From NCBI GenBank assembly GCA_945872285.1, contig CAMBZR010000089.1, positions 1 to 11,812 on the forward strand: a stretch of DNA of 11,812 nucleotides, in the 5' to 3' direction. Shown here piece after piece: positions 1-6,918 of this stretch (the first letter of the stretch is position 1; each line of letters begins with the position of its first letter). A program made the translations under genes and the position numbers. The notes under the pieces were generated by a model. That model was not told the origin of the DNA. It saw only the letters and a list, made by a program, of their open reading frames with translations, and searched no databases. The DNA comes from Bordetella parapertussis. Its GTDB lineage: Bacteria; Pseudomonadota; Gammaproteobacteria; Burkholderiales; Burkholderiaceae_B.

Positions 1-942
1 GTTGTCGCAACCTGGCCCTGGTTAATCGCGTTGCAAAAAACCTTTAGAGGGCGTCGTACGCCTGCCGTCTTGGTGATGTCTGTGGGCATGCTGTTGCTTT
101 TGGTCGCTCCACTTTGGTGGGCGATTAGTACCATCACGCAAAAATCGGATCAGTTTTTAGTGCTAGGTAAAAGTCTGGCCAGTAATGGCTTGCCAGCATT
201 ACCCGAGTGGGTTGAACGTATTCCGTTTGTAGGCGAAAAAATCACAACCGCCTGGACCGAGCTGATTGCGGGTGGAGCCAACGGCTTCATGGATCACGTC
301 GCTCCGTACGCCGCCTCGACCGGCAAATGGGTGTTGTCGCAGTTTGGCGGTTTAGGCGGCATGCTTATTCAGTTTTTATTAGTGGTGACGATATCGGCCA
401 TTTTGTATGCCTCGGGTGAGGATGCTGCCAAAATGATTCGTAGCTTTGGCCGTCGGTTGGCGGGAGAGCGTGGCGAAGGTGCCATGGTGCTGGCCGGGCA
501 AGCGATTCGCGCAGTGGCACTTGGCGTGGGCGTAACCGCCGTTGTGCAAACGGTGCTTGGCGGCGTGGGCTTGGTGATTGCCGGAGTGCCCTTTGCAGCC
601 GTGCTGTCTGCGGTGATGTTGATGCTTTGTATCGCACAGATTGGGCCAAGCTTGGTGTTGTTTCCTGCTGTTGGTTGGATGTTTTGGCAAGGCGATACTG
701 GGTGGGCAATTTTCTTATTGGTCTGGAGCTTGATTGTTGTCAGTTTAGATAATTTCTTGCGTCCGATGCTGATTAAGCGGGGTGCAGATTTGCCCTTATT
801 GCTGATCTTTGCTGGAGTCATCGGTGGCTTGCTGAGTTTTGGTCTGATTGGTATTTTTGTCGGCCCTGTCGCGTTGGCCGTGACGTATACCTTGGTGCAG
901 TCTTGGATGGCCGAGACTATTGTGAAAGACGCAAACAGCTAA
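1..942 (+). CDS. AI-2E/PerM (YdiK-like) family membrane protein, 5' partial
   Basis: The reading frame is open from the first base, so the gene starts upstream of the window; 313 residues are visible, and the family is usually about 350. The protein is strongly hydrophobic: an N-terminal membrane pair (around visible residues 5-45), a soluble periplasmic-type stretch (about 55-110), then a dense set of helices to the C-terminus. The closing segment with Gly-Leu-Ile-Gly-Ile-Phe-Val-Gly-Pro is the conserved C-terminal signature of the AI-2E transporter/PerM family. An in-frame TTG at 31 is only an internal codon. Known members export signals or solutes, and several act as antiporters; the substrate cannot be read from sequence. 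The gene ends in a perfect hairpin and is convergent with the Lrp-type regulator. Family assignment is firm; the substrate is unknown. Confidence 0.9.
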   Translation, partial: VVATWPWLIALQKTFRGRRTPAVLVMSVGMLLLLVAPLWWAISTITQKSDQFLVLGKSLASNGLPALPEWVERIPFVGEKITTAWTELIAGGANGFMDHVAPYAASTGKWVLSQFGGLGGMLIQFLLVVTISAILYASGEDAAKMIRSFGRRLAGERGEGAMVLAGQAIRAVALGVGVTAVVQTVLGGVGLVIAGVPFAAVLSAVMLMLCIAQIGPSLVLFPAVGWMFWQGDTGWAIFLLVWSLIVVSLDNFLRPMLIKRGADLPLLLIFAGVIGGLLSFGLIGIFVGPVALAVTYTLVQSWMAETIVKDANS

Positions 943-954
943 GCGGCTGTTTGC
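931..954. terminator. Perfect 9-bp hairpin overlapping the stop codon of the AI-2E-family gene
   Basis: GCAAACAGC (931-939) and GCTGTTTGC (946-954) are exact reverse complements with a 6-base loop that contains the TAA stop (940-942). It sits at the junction of two convergent genes, so it could stop transcription in either direction. No T-run follows on the + strand (TGCGGG), so a classical rho-independent terminator is not proven; it may instead protect the mRNA 3' end. Confidence 0.4.
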
Positions 955-981
955 TGCGGGCGATGTGGTGCACGAGCAAGC

Positions 982-1449
982 TTATGCGACGTAATCCAAG
1001 GGCAGCGCGGTCGTACATTTAATGGTTTCCATGGCGAACGCCGAGCTGACATCGAGCAAGTCAACGGCGCGGATCAGGCGCTTGTAGACGCTGTCATAGC
1101 GGCTGATGTCGGGCACCACAATCTTTAATAAGTAGTCTGCATCGCCGCTTAGGCGATAAATTTCAACGATTTCGGCAATGCTCGTGGCGCCCGCCACAAA
1201 GCGCTGCATCCATCGTTCGTTATGTTGACTGGTGCGAATCGTGACAAACGTGGTGAGCCCTAGATTAAGCTTATTCGCATCACACAAAACGACTTGTTTT
1301 CGGATGACGCCCTCGACCTGTAGCTTCTGGATGCGGCGCCAGCAGGGTGTTTGCGTGAGATTGACTCGGGTCGCCACCTCGGCCAAGGATAGGCTCGCAT
1401 CCTCTTGTAAGAGCTGCAGAATTTCTTTGTCTTTTTTATCAATCGCCAT
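982..1449 (-). CDS. Lrp/AsnC-family transcriptional regulator, DecR (YbaO)-like
   Basis: The 155-residue product has the full length of the family. The N-terminal winged helix-turn-helix covers about residues 4-60 (DKKDKEILQLLQ, then SLAEVATRVNLTQTPCWRRI), followed by a RAM/AsnC ligand-binding domain. From recall, it matches E. coli DecR along its length, including the TPCW-R recognition helix, the GLTxFVxI strand, the YRLSGDADYLLK segment and the SSFAMExIKxTTxLPL tail. E. coli DecR senses cysteine and activates cysteine detoxification genes. Here the gene is divergent from a cysteine-dioxygenase-family gene, which fits the same role. The ATG at 1449 is chosen because family members start a few residues before the first helix; there is no Shine-Dalgarno, and the predicted leader is only a few bases. 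The substrate effector (cysteine) is inferred, not shown. Confidence 0.9.
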   Translation of the reverse strand: MAIDKKDKEILQLLQEDASLSLAEVATRVNLTQTPCWRRIQKLQVEGVIRKQVVLCDANKLNLGLTTFVTIRTSQHNERWMQRFVAGATSIAEIVEIYRLSGDADYLLKIVVPDISRYDSVYKRLIRAVDLLDVSSAFAMETIKCTTALPLDYVA

Positions 1450-1452
1450 AAA

Positions 1453-1480
1453 ATTCTAATTTATTTTAATAAACTAGAAT
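1453..1480. promoter_or_regulatory. 28-bp AT-rich palindrome, candidate operator of the Lrp/DecR-like regulator
   Basis: The two halves are ATTCTA-A-TTTATT and AATAAA-C-TAGAAT around a central TT. The outer six and inner six bases on each side pair perfectly; only one position per arm and the centre break symmetry. It lies 3 bases upstream of the regulator's ATG and covers its predicted -10 box. It is about 75 bases upstream of the dioxygenase ATG. This position suits autorepression of the regulator and activation of the divergent gene. Lrp-type proteins typically bind long AT-rich palindromes. Binding is inferred. Confidence 0.55.
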
Positions 1481-1491
1481 ATTTTACCCAA
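1463..1491 (-). promoter_or_regulatory. Candidate promoter of the Lrp/DecR-like regulator gene
   Basis: On the minus strand, TTGGGT (1486-1491) and TAAAAT (1463-1468) are separated by exactly 17 bases, a good sigma-70 layout. Transcription would start about 6 bases before the ATG, giving a nearly leaderless message, which agrees with the absence of a Shine-Dalgarno sequence. Confidence 0.45.
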
Positions 1492-1555
1492 ATAGTTTTA
1501 TTATTGAGCATAAAAAGCAAACAAATTCTTGCATGCTATCTTTATCATAGAAGGC

Positions 1556-2194
1556 ATGGCACATACCCAACCCGCAATTTCCCCCGCCTTGCGCGCCCAG
1601 GCGCCGCGCTATGCCCGACAAACCGAGTCAAGGCTTGACCAACTGTTACCCGGCTGCGCAGACTTACTAGTGCAGGCCTGTCAAGAGTCACCTGATTTGG
1701 TGCCGTATCGCATTCGGCAGGCCTTAAACCGATCGTTGACCCTCAGCTTAGTGCCGGTTGTCAGCACGGCGCTTTTGAATTTACCGCGCGCTGAATACAC
1801 CTACACGCGTCAGGTCTTGCATGCAGACCCGAAAGGTCGTTTTACTGTCGTTGCAATCATCTGGCCTGCGCGGCAATTTAGTCCCGTACATTCCCATTAC
1901 ACTTGGTGCGCCTATCGTGTTTTGAGCGGAGTCCTAACCGAAACCCACTACGCTTGGGATGCCGCGGCAGGCCACGCGTATCCCTTCAATAGCATTGCAC
2001 GTATCTCTGGGCAAAGTGCGTGTGGCCATGCGGGTCTCGAGATGATTCACCGTTTAGGTAACGCCGCACACGATGACGCAGAGCCTGCGGTGTCGCTGCA
2101 TGTTTACGGGATTGATTCAGAGCGAGTCGCCAGCCACGTAAATCGCGTGTTGACTTCTGTTCAGCGTTTAGACCCAGACAAGCCAATCCGATAA
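1556..2194 (+). CDS. Cysteine dioxygenase-family (thiol dioxygenase, cupin) protein
   Basis: This family oxidises thiols such as cysteine or 3-mercaptopropionate to sulfinates with O2, using an Fe(II) held by three histidines. The 212-residue product shows the expected ligands: His112-Ser-His114 in PVHSHYTWC and His182 in AVSLHVYG. The flanking pattern HRLGN...EPAVSLHVY is very close to the second cupin motif of cysteine dioxygenases. Cys118 sits where mammalian enzymes carry the Cys of the Cys-Tyr crosslink if aligned from the following Gly; many bacterial relatives have Gly there. The ATG at 1556 is chosen: an upstream in-frame TTG at 1529 has no ribosome site. GAAGG abuts the ATG too closely to be a normal Shine-Dalgarno. 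The gene is divergent from the DecR-like regulator and convergent with mgtE, ending 16 bases from its stop codon. The exact thiol substrate is uncertain. Confidence 0.85.
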   Translation: MAHTQPAISPALRAQAPRYARQTESRLDQLLPGCADLLVQACQESPDLVPYRIRQALNRSLTLSLVPVVSTALLNLPRAEYTYTRQVLHADPKGRFTVVAIIWPARQFSPVHSHYTWCAYRVLSGVLTETHYAWDAAAGHAYPFNSIARISGQSACGHAGLEMIHRLGNAAHDDAEPAVSLHVYGIDSERVASHVNRVLTSVQRLDPDKPIR

Positions 2195-2210
2195 AGCACA
2201 GCAAAGGCTC

Positions 2211-3677
2211 TCAAAGCAAAAATATTGTCGCCAAGCCTAAGAAGATAAAAAAGCCGAGCGAATCAGTTGCAAAGGTGAGTAACACCGAAGAGCCCATTGC
2301 CGGATCTTTGCCAAAGCGGGTGCGTACAACCGGCACCAAAACACCGATCGTGGCGCCAATCAGCATATTGCAGATCATTGCTGCCATCATCACCAGCGCA
2401 ATCGGGATCGAGTTTGAAATCGCCCAGGCAAACACGGCCGCGACCACGCTGCCGACCAGACCGACTAAAAAAGTCACAAGCATTTCACGCTTGACCAACT
2501 GCCATACATTTTTTTCTGTGATGCGACCAACCGCCAGAGCGCGAATAATCAAGGTCATGGTTTGGTTGCCAGAATTACCGCCAATGCCCGCCACGATCGA
2601 CATTAAAAAAGCCAGCATCACGATGGTGCTGACGGTATCTTCGAAGCGCGAAGCGACAAACGAAGCAATGGCCGCGGTGCACAAGTTAAGCAGTAGCCAC
2701 GGGGCGCGGTTACGTAACGCCATCGTAACGGGCGCGAAGATGTCTTCTTCTTGCATACCCGCGCGAGACAGGGCCTGTTCGTCAGAGTCTTCGCGAATCA
2801 CATCCACCACTTCGGAGATGGTGACGCGCCCAACGAGTCGGCCGAGTTCGTCTACGACGGGTGCTGATACCAGGTCGTAGCGTTCGAACGCGCCGGCGGC
2901 CTCGGCATCTGAGTCAAGCGGGCTTAGAGAGAGGTAATCGGGGCTCATCACAGAGGCGACATCGACCTCTGGCTCGTTGACTAACAAGGCCGATAAAGTC
3001 AGCGTGCCGAGTAATTTGTCTTGACGATCAACCACAAAAATCTGGTCGGTATGATCAGGAAGCTCGGGCAAGCGTCTGAGGTAGCGCAGCACGACTTCGA
3101 GAGAGACATCTTCGCGTACGCGCACCATTTCAAAATCCATGATGCTGCCGACACTGTCGTCGGGGTAGCCCATGGCTTCGATCAGACGCGCACGCTCTTC
3201 GATGGTGAGGCCCTTTTGCACTTCGGCCACAACGTCGGGTGGCAAATCGGGCGCCAAATCCGCTAGTTCGTCGGCGTCCATTGTGCCGGTGGCTGCCACC
3301 AGATCTTGGCGATCCATCGCCTCGATGAGTGACTCGCGTAGCCAATCTGCCACTTCGAGCAGCACGTCGGCATCGTGCTCTGCGCCAACCAAACGCCAGA
3401 TCAGCAGGCGATCATCGTTAGGGAGGGATTCGAGAATAAACGCGATGTCAGCAGGGTGCAGACCGTTTACGAGTGAGGCGAGTTCGGCCTCGTGCTGGCG
3501 GTGCAGCAAGCCTTCGACTAACTCAGAGCGTGAATCATTTTGCTCTTGCCGGTGGACCAGGTTTTCAACTAACTTGTGGCGATGCAAGACCTCTTGCACA
3601 GTCGCAAGGGCTAGTTGTGCGTCTTCGGGGTCGAGACGACCAACTGGGGTGAGTGAGTCGGGGGCAGTTTGGGTCAT
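2211..3677 (-). CDS. mgtE: Magnesium transporter MgtE
   Basis: MgtE is a homodimeric Mg2+ channel in the inner membrane, gated by cytoplasmic Mg2+ binding. The 488-residue product has the full architecture: a helical, acidic N domain (about residues 20-150, with LHPADIAFILESLP), a paired CBS domain (about 155-280), a connecting helix, and five membrane helices in the last third. The channel signatures are present: GGNSGNQT (about 361-368) and the acidic pore motif TDSLGF near the C-terminus, whose Asp matches the conserved pore Mg2+ site of the family. The ATG at 3677 is chosen; an in-frame GTG at 3719 would add 14 residues encoded by a tandem repeat. No good Shine-Dalgarno is visible. It lies downstream of the YeiH-type gene on the same strand, 86 bases away, and may be cotranscribed. 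I see no M-box-like structure. Confidence 0.95.
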   Translation of the reverse strand: MTQTAPDSLTPVGRLDPEDAQLALATVQEVLHRHKLVENLVHRQEQNDSRSELVEGLLHRQHEAELASLVNGLHPADIAFILESLPNDDRLLIWRLVGAEHDADVLLEVADWLRESLIEAMDRQDLVAATGTMDADELADLAPDLPPDVVAEVQKGLTIEERARLIEAMGYPDDSVGSIMDFEMVRVREDVSLEVVLRYLRRLPELPDHTDQIFVVDRQDKLLGTLTLSALLVNEPEVDVASVMSPDYLSLSPLDSDAEAAGAFERYDLVSAPVVDELGRLVGRVTISEVVDVIREDSDEQALSRAGMQEEDIFAPVTMALRNRAPWLLLNLCTAAIASFVASRFEDTVSTIVMLAFLMSIVAGIGGNSGNQTMTLIIRALAVGRITEKNVWQLVKREMLVTFLVGLVGSVVAAVFAWAISNSIPIALVMMAAMICNMLIGATIGVLVPVVRTRFGKDPAMGSSVLLTFATDSLGFFIFLGLATIFLL

Positions 3678-3698
3678 GAGCAGTGGCCGGAAAAACGT

Positions 3699-3742
3699 GC
3701 GATTCAAACTAACGGGCACAGCGATTCAAACTAACGGGCATA
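3699..3742. repeat. Tandem 22-bp direct duplication upstream of mgtE
   Basis: Two adjacent copies (3699-3720 and 3721-3742) of a 22-base unit starting GCGATTCAAACTAACGGGCA differ at one base near the end (C versus T). They fill half of the gap between the YeiH-type gene's stop and mgtE's ATG. The period is close to two helical turns, so a protein could bind both copies on one face. A simple duplication by slippage is equally possible. The second copy gives a short dead-end ATG frame on the minus strand. Confidence 0.9.
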
Positions 3743-3763
3743 GCTTTAGTGCGGAAAAAAGGC

Positions 3764-4807
3764 TTAGGTCACCAGCTTGACGACCGCATAGCCGCCTAAC
3801 CCCAATAGTATAAACAAGATCACGCCTAAGACCATGACGCGAGGCCCAGCCTGACGCATTTGCGCAAAGCGCGTCTCGATGCCTAAGGCGGTCATGGCCA
3901 TGGTGAGGACAAAAATATCAAGCGTGCGTAAGGCCTGCAGCACTGGCGCGGGGATGACCTGCGCTGAATGAATGAGTGCCAAGACTAAAAAGCCGATGGC
4001 AAACCACGGAATTGGCAGTTTGGCTTTGATGCCGTTTACGCCAGCAGTGGCTGTGGCCGAACGTTGTAGCCAAAGCCCCAGTACAAGCAGCACCGGCACG
4101 AGGAGTGCGACACGGGTCATTTTTACAATGGTGGCTACCTCGGTGGTGGCCGCGTCGATGTTGCTGGCAGCACCAACGACCTGTGCGACCTCGTGGACCG
4201 CCCCGCCTAAAAAGATTCCAAAGGCGCGCGTGTCAAGGTCAAGCCAGCCCGTTTGATACAAAAGGGGATATAAAAACATCGAGATTGTGCCAAACAGCAC
4301 AACGGTTGCAACTGCGACGGCGCTTTTGTGTGGCGCCGCTTTGAGGGTCGATTCAAAGGCAAGCACTGCGGCGGCTCCGCAAATCGCGCTACCGGCTGCA
4401 GTCAGCATTGCAGTATCGCGATCAAGTTTTAACAGCCGCGTACCAATCAAGGTGCCTACAATCAGAACAAGAAGAACGATTGCGCAAGAAACCAAAATGC
4501 CAGGCAAACCGACTTCAATGATTTGTTGAATGCTGATATTGAGTCCGTAAAAGGCGACCGCGACCCGCAGCATGCGCCGAGCCGTGAAGTGAACGCCTGC
4601 ACCCCATTCTGCAGGCATCGTGCCACGCAAGAAGTTGCCATAAAGCATGCCGCAGACGATGCCAACGACGAGCGGACTAAACCCCAGTGCCTTGATGGCC
4701 GGAGTGGCTGCCAACTGCACCACCGCCGCCGCCAGTAAGCCAACAAAGAGTACGCCATTGATTTTGTCGCGCCAGGGCGAGGCACTTGCAGGAAGAGGCT
4801 CAGACAT
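3764..4807 (-). CDS. YeiH/UPF0324-family putative sulfate exporter
   Basis: The 347-residue product matches the length of E. coli YeiH and is an integral membrane protein with about ten hydrophobic helices. Typical family segments are SPLVVGIVCGMLYGN near residue 40, GxAICGAAAVLA in the middle, and GGAVHEVAQVVGAA. The TDIFVLTMAMTALG-type C-terminal segment (here LDIFVLTMAMTALGIETR) is also diagnostic. Family members are annotated as putative sulfate exporters, and relatives occur in sulfonate- and sulfite-handling gene clusters; transport has rarely been measured. The ATG at 4807 is chosen because homology starts there; the frame stays open to 5086 without homology. It precedes mgtE on the same strand and is divergent from mnmC. 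Proximity to a thiol dioxygenase gives a possible sulfur theme, which is inference. No clear Shine-Dalgarno is visible. Confidence 0.85.
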   Translation of the reverse strand: MSEPLPASASPWRDKINGVLFVGLLAAAVVQLAATPAIKALGFSPLVVGIVCGMLYGNFLRGTMPAEWGAGVHFTARRMLRVAVAFYGLNISIQQIIEVGLPGILVSCAIVLLVLIVGTLIGTRLLKLDRDTAMLTAAGSAICGAAAVLAFESTLKAAPHKSAVAVATVVLFGTISMFLYPLLYQTGWLDLDTRAFGIFLGGAVHEVAQVVGAASNIDAATTEVATIVKMTRVALLVPVLLVLGLWLQRSATATAGVNGIKAKLPIPWFAIGFLVLALIHSAQVIPAPVLQALRTLDIFVLTMAMTALGIETRFAQMRQAGPRVMVLGVILFILLGLGGYAVVKLVT

Positions 4808-5091
4808 GCGGTGAAGGAAAAAAGAGTGAAAAAGTGAAAGCGGTGACCGGACGCCAAGATTGACCGAGTGCTCGCCTTTGGGGGTGCCGCGCTTACGCTC
4901 AGGCGGGTTGACCGTGATACTACCCTGAATTGGGGGCAAAAAAGGCGTTTTTAGCCGCTTGCTGGCGGTCACTTCTGACCGTGCCGCACATCCCGTTAAA
5001 ATCAAACCCATCCGTTGCTCAACGAAAAGACTCAAAACATGACTGCAGTTTTCGCGCGTGTGGGCCTGCACGTACGCGCTGGCCACCTTTG
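4808..5091. other. Divergent intergenic region between the YeiH-type gene and mnmC
   Basis: These 284 bases separate two divergent genes and should hold both promoters. TGACCG occurs four times (near 4844, 4861, 4910 and 4976), twice extended to TGACCGTG, but spacing and orientation are irregular. A TTGACC at 4908-4913 on the + strand lacks a convincing -10 box at normal spacing. I see no hairpin, RNA gene or short coding sequence that I can support. Confidence 0.4.
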
Positions 5092-6918
5092 ATGGATGAC
5101 TCCCAACGCCACCAAGTGCTCAGGCTCTTAGCGTTACCACAGGCTTGGTCGGCTCAAGCGTCGTACACCATTTTGGATTTAGACGATCCATGCGGCTTGC
5201 GCTTTGTGACCCTTTGGGCGCTGTGGAGGCACGACCCTAAGCGTTGCACGAGACTGCATGTGGTCTTGGTGCTGGCCACGCTGCCTTGCGTCCAAGCCTT
5301 GCGTGCGCACTTGTGCGCGGTCTTGCCACCCGAGACGCATCGTCTGGTCGAACAACTGGCCTTGCAGTGGCCGTTAAATCTGCCTGGCGTACACCGACTC
5401 GAATTCGAGTCGCTCAGCATCACCTTGACCTTAGCGGTGGGTGGTACAAGCGTGCTGTTAGCGCGACTGAGCCTTGCTGCTGATGTGGTGCTTCTGTCAC
5501 CTCAGGTCTTGGCGATGTCAGAGCACGAGCAACGGGTGGTGGCAAGTGCCTTGGTTGGGCTGATTCAACACGACGCTGTGCTGCTGGCGCCGTCAGAAGC
5601 GCGTAGCTGGCCACACTCTTTTGAAAAAATATTAGGCCTGTCTGAACAAGCCGCGCACCCGGGTAAGCACGCCCGCCCTGTTGTGTGTCAAGAGCAGAAT
5701 CAAACGTTAGCCATTACGCAAAAACATTCGTTTTTTTTGCGGGCGCGCGCGTCACCTCGAGCGGTTGCGGTTGTTGAGTCTAAGGTGTGGCGGGGCCTGG
5801 CAACAGCTTCGCGACAAATGATTGTTGTCGGGGGCGGACTCGCTGGGTTGCATGTCGCCCACGCGTTATGCCTGCGGGGCTGGCAAGTAACGGTGCTCGA
5901 TGCCGCACAGGCTTGCGTCGGGCAGCAAACTACGCACCTGGCTGCAGCGCTGACCCCGGTGGTCTCGCGTGACGATGACTCCTATGCGCGTTTGTCGCGC
6001 GCCGGGTGTTTACGCGCCTTGGCACGCTGGGGAGCGTTGTCTGACGCAGGCGTGACGGGTTGCGGTGCCCTGCAGCTACAACGTGCCACCGGGCGCATCG
6101 TCGACTTAAAAAAAATCGCAGACGAGCTGGATTTTCCAGAGCAATGGTTGCGGTTTGTCGATGCAGCGCAGGCCAGCGAGTTAGCTGGAATGACGCTTGC
6201 GCGTGGCGGCTTGTATTTTTCAAAGGCGCAACGGGTGCAGCCCCACCGTCTGCTCAAAGCGCTGGCGCAAACTGAAGGGCTCACCATCAGACACGCTTAC
6301 GCTGCGCGCTTGGAATTCCACGCGCAGCAATGGTGTGTGCGAGATCGTGCCGGACACGTGGTGGCACAGGCGCCTCAGATCGTTTTGGCTGGCGGACTGG
6401 GGACGCAATCCCTGCTTGAGGCGAGTGGTTTGCGGGGAATGGGCTCGCGTTTGTTTTCTATGTACGCAGTCGCGGGCGAACTGACCTATGTTGACCAAAC
6501 GCTGCTAGGGGGTGGCCCGCGTTGTATCGTGTCGGGCGACGGCTATGTGTTGCCGGCGCTAGAAGGGCTTTGCGTGGTCGGCGGCAGCTACCTGAACGCG
6601 CCTCATCCCGCGGGCCTCACCTGCGCAGGCGGGCAAGCAAACCTTAAGAGGCTTGAGCGTCTGTTCAATGATCCTTTGTCGCTCGGGCCGCGCGAAACCG
6701 GTGCGTTTAAAGGCTGGGTCGGTCAAAGGGCTGTCGTGCCAGACCGGTTTCCGGTGGTGGGGCCTTTGCTGCATGCGCCGGGGCTTTGGGTGGCGACTGG
6801 TTTTGCCTCGCGTGGATTGACCTGGGCGAGCTTGGCGGGTGATCTGATCGCCGCGGCCCTTAATAGCGAGCCCTTACCCCTAGAAAACGATATAATTGTG
6901 AAAATTAGTCAAATCTAA
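5092..6918 (+). CDS. mnmC: MnmC-like tRNA modification protein; intact FAD oxidase domain, degenerate methyltransferase domain
   Basis: Bifunctional MnmC completes mnm5s2U at the wobble base of tRNAs: its C-terminal FAD domain removes the carboxymethyl group from cmnm5s2U, and its N-terminal domain methylates the product with SAM. In this 608-residue protein the FAD domain (about 243-600) is well kept: the dinucleotide motif Val-Gly-Gly-Gly-Leu-Ala-Gly (246-252) and a C-terminal VATGFASRGLTWA segment. The N-terminal part still aligns with MnmC (TLW near 40-42; QWPLNLPGVHRL at 92-103). However, the SAM-binding GFGTGLNF has become DDPCGLRF (31-38), and the catalytic DGFAP has become SPQVL (136-140). 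Methyltransferase activity is therefore unlikely. The ATG at 5092 is chosen; an in-frame TTG at 4930 gives 54 unrelated residues. No Shine-Dalgarno is seen. It stands alone on its strand before the GH31-like gene. Confidence 0.85.
   Translation: MDDSQRHQVLRLLALPQAWSAQASYTILDLDDPCGLRFVTLWALWRHDPKRCTRLHVVLVLATLPCVQALRAHLCAVLPPETHRLVEQLALQWPLNLPGVHRLEFESLSITLTLAVGGTSVLLARLSLAADVVLLSPQVLAMSEHEQRVVASALVGLIQHDAVLLAPSEARSWPHSFEKILGLSEQAAHPGKHARPVVCQEQNQTLAITQKHSFFLRARASPRAVAVVESKVWRGLATASRQMIVVGGGLAGLHVAHALCLRGWQVTVLDAAQACVGQQTTHLAAALTPVVSRDDDSYARLSRAGCLRALARWGALSDAGVTGCGALQLQRATGRIVDLKKIADELDFPEQWLRFVDAAQASELAGMTLARGGLYFSKAQRVQPHRLLKALAQTEGLTIRHAYAARLEFHAQQWCVRDRAGHVVAQAPQIVLAGGLGTQSLLEASGLRGMGSRLFSMYAVAGELTYVDQTLLGGGPRCIVSGDGYVLPALEGLCVVGGSYLNAPHPAGLTCAGGQANLKRLERLFNDPLSLGPRETGAFKGWVGQRAVVPDRFPVVGPLLHAPGLWVATGFASRGLTWASLAGDLIAAALNSEPLPLENDIIVKISQI

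Noticed and set aside
3678..3719. GTG start for mgtE at 3719
   Set aside because: The extension is encoded by the tandem duplication and has no family counterpart.
3743..3763. T6 run after the YeiH-type stop (minus strand) as a rho-independent terminator
   Set aside because: No stable stem precedes the run, so a terminator between the two minus-strand genes is not supported.
3678..3763. Mg2+-sensing riboswitch upstream of mgtE
   Set aside because: The 86-base gap is too short and shows no M-box-like stems.
2275..3780. Long plus-strand open frames opposite mgtE
   Set aside because: Ser/Thr/Ala-rich compositional shadows of the mgtE codons with no recognisable domain.
4840..4985. Four TGACCG copies as a regulatory array
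   Set aside because: Spacing is irregular, most copies share only six bases, and this hexamer is common in such DNA.
4808..5086. N-terminal extension of the YeiH-type gene (open frame up to 5086)
   Set aside because: The added 93 residues show no family homology, and homology and family length begin at the ATG at 4807.
4930..5091. Upstream TTG start for mnmC
   Set aside because: The 54 extra residues do not resemble MnmC N-termini and there is no ribosome site; the ATG at 5092 fits better.
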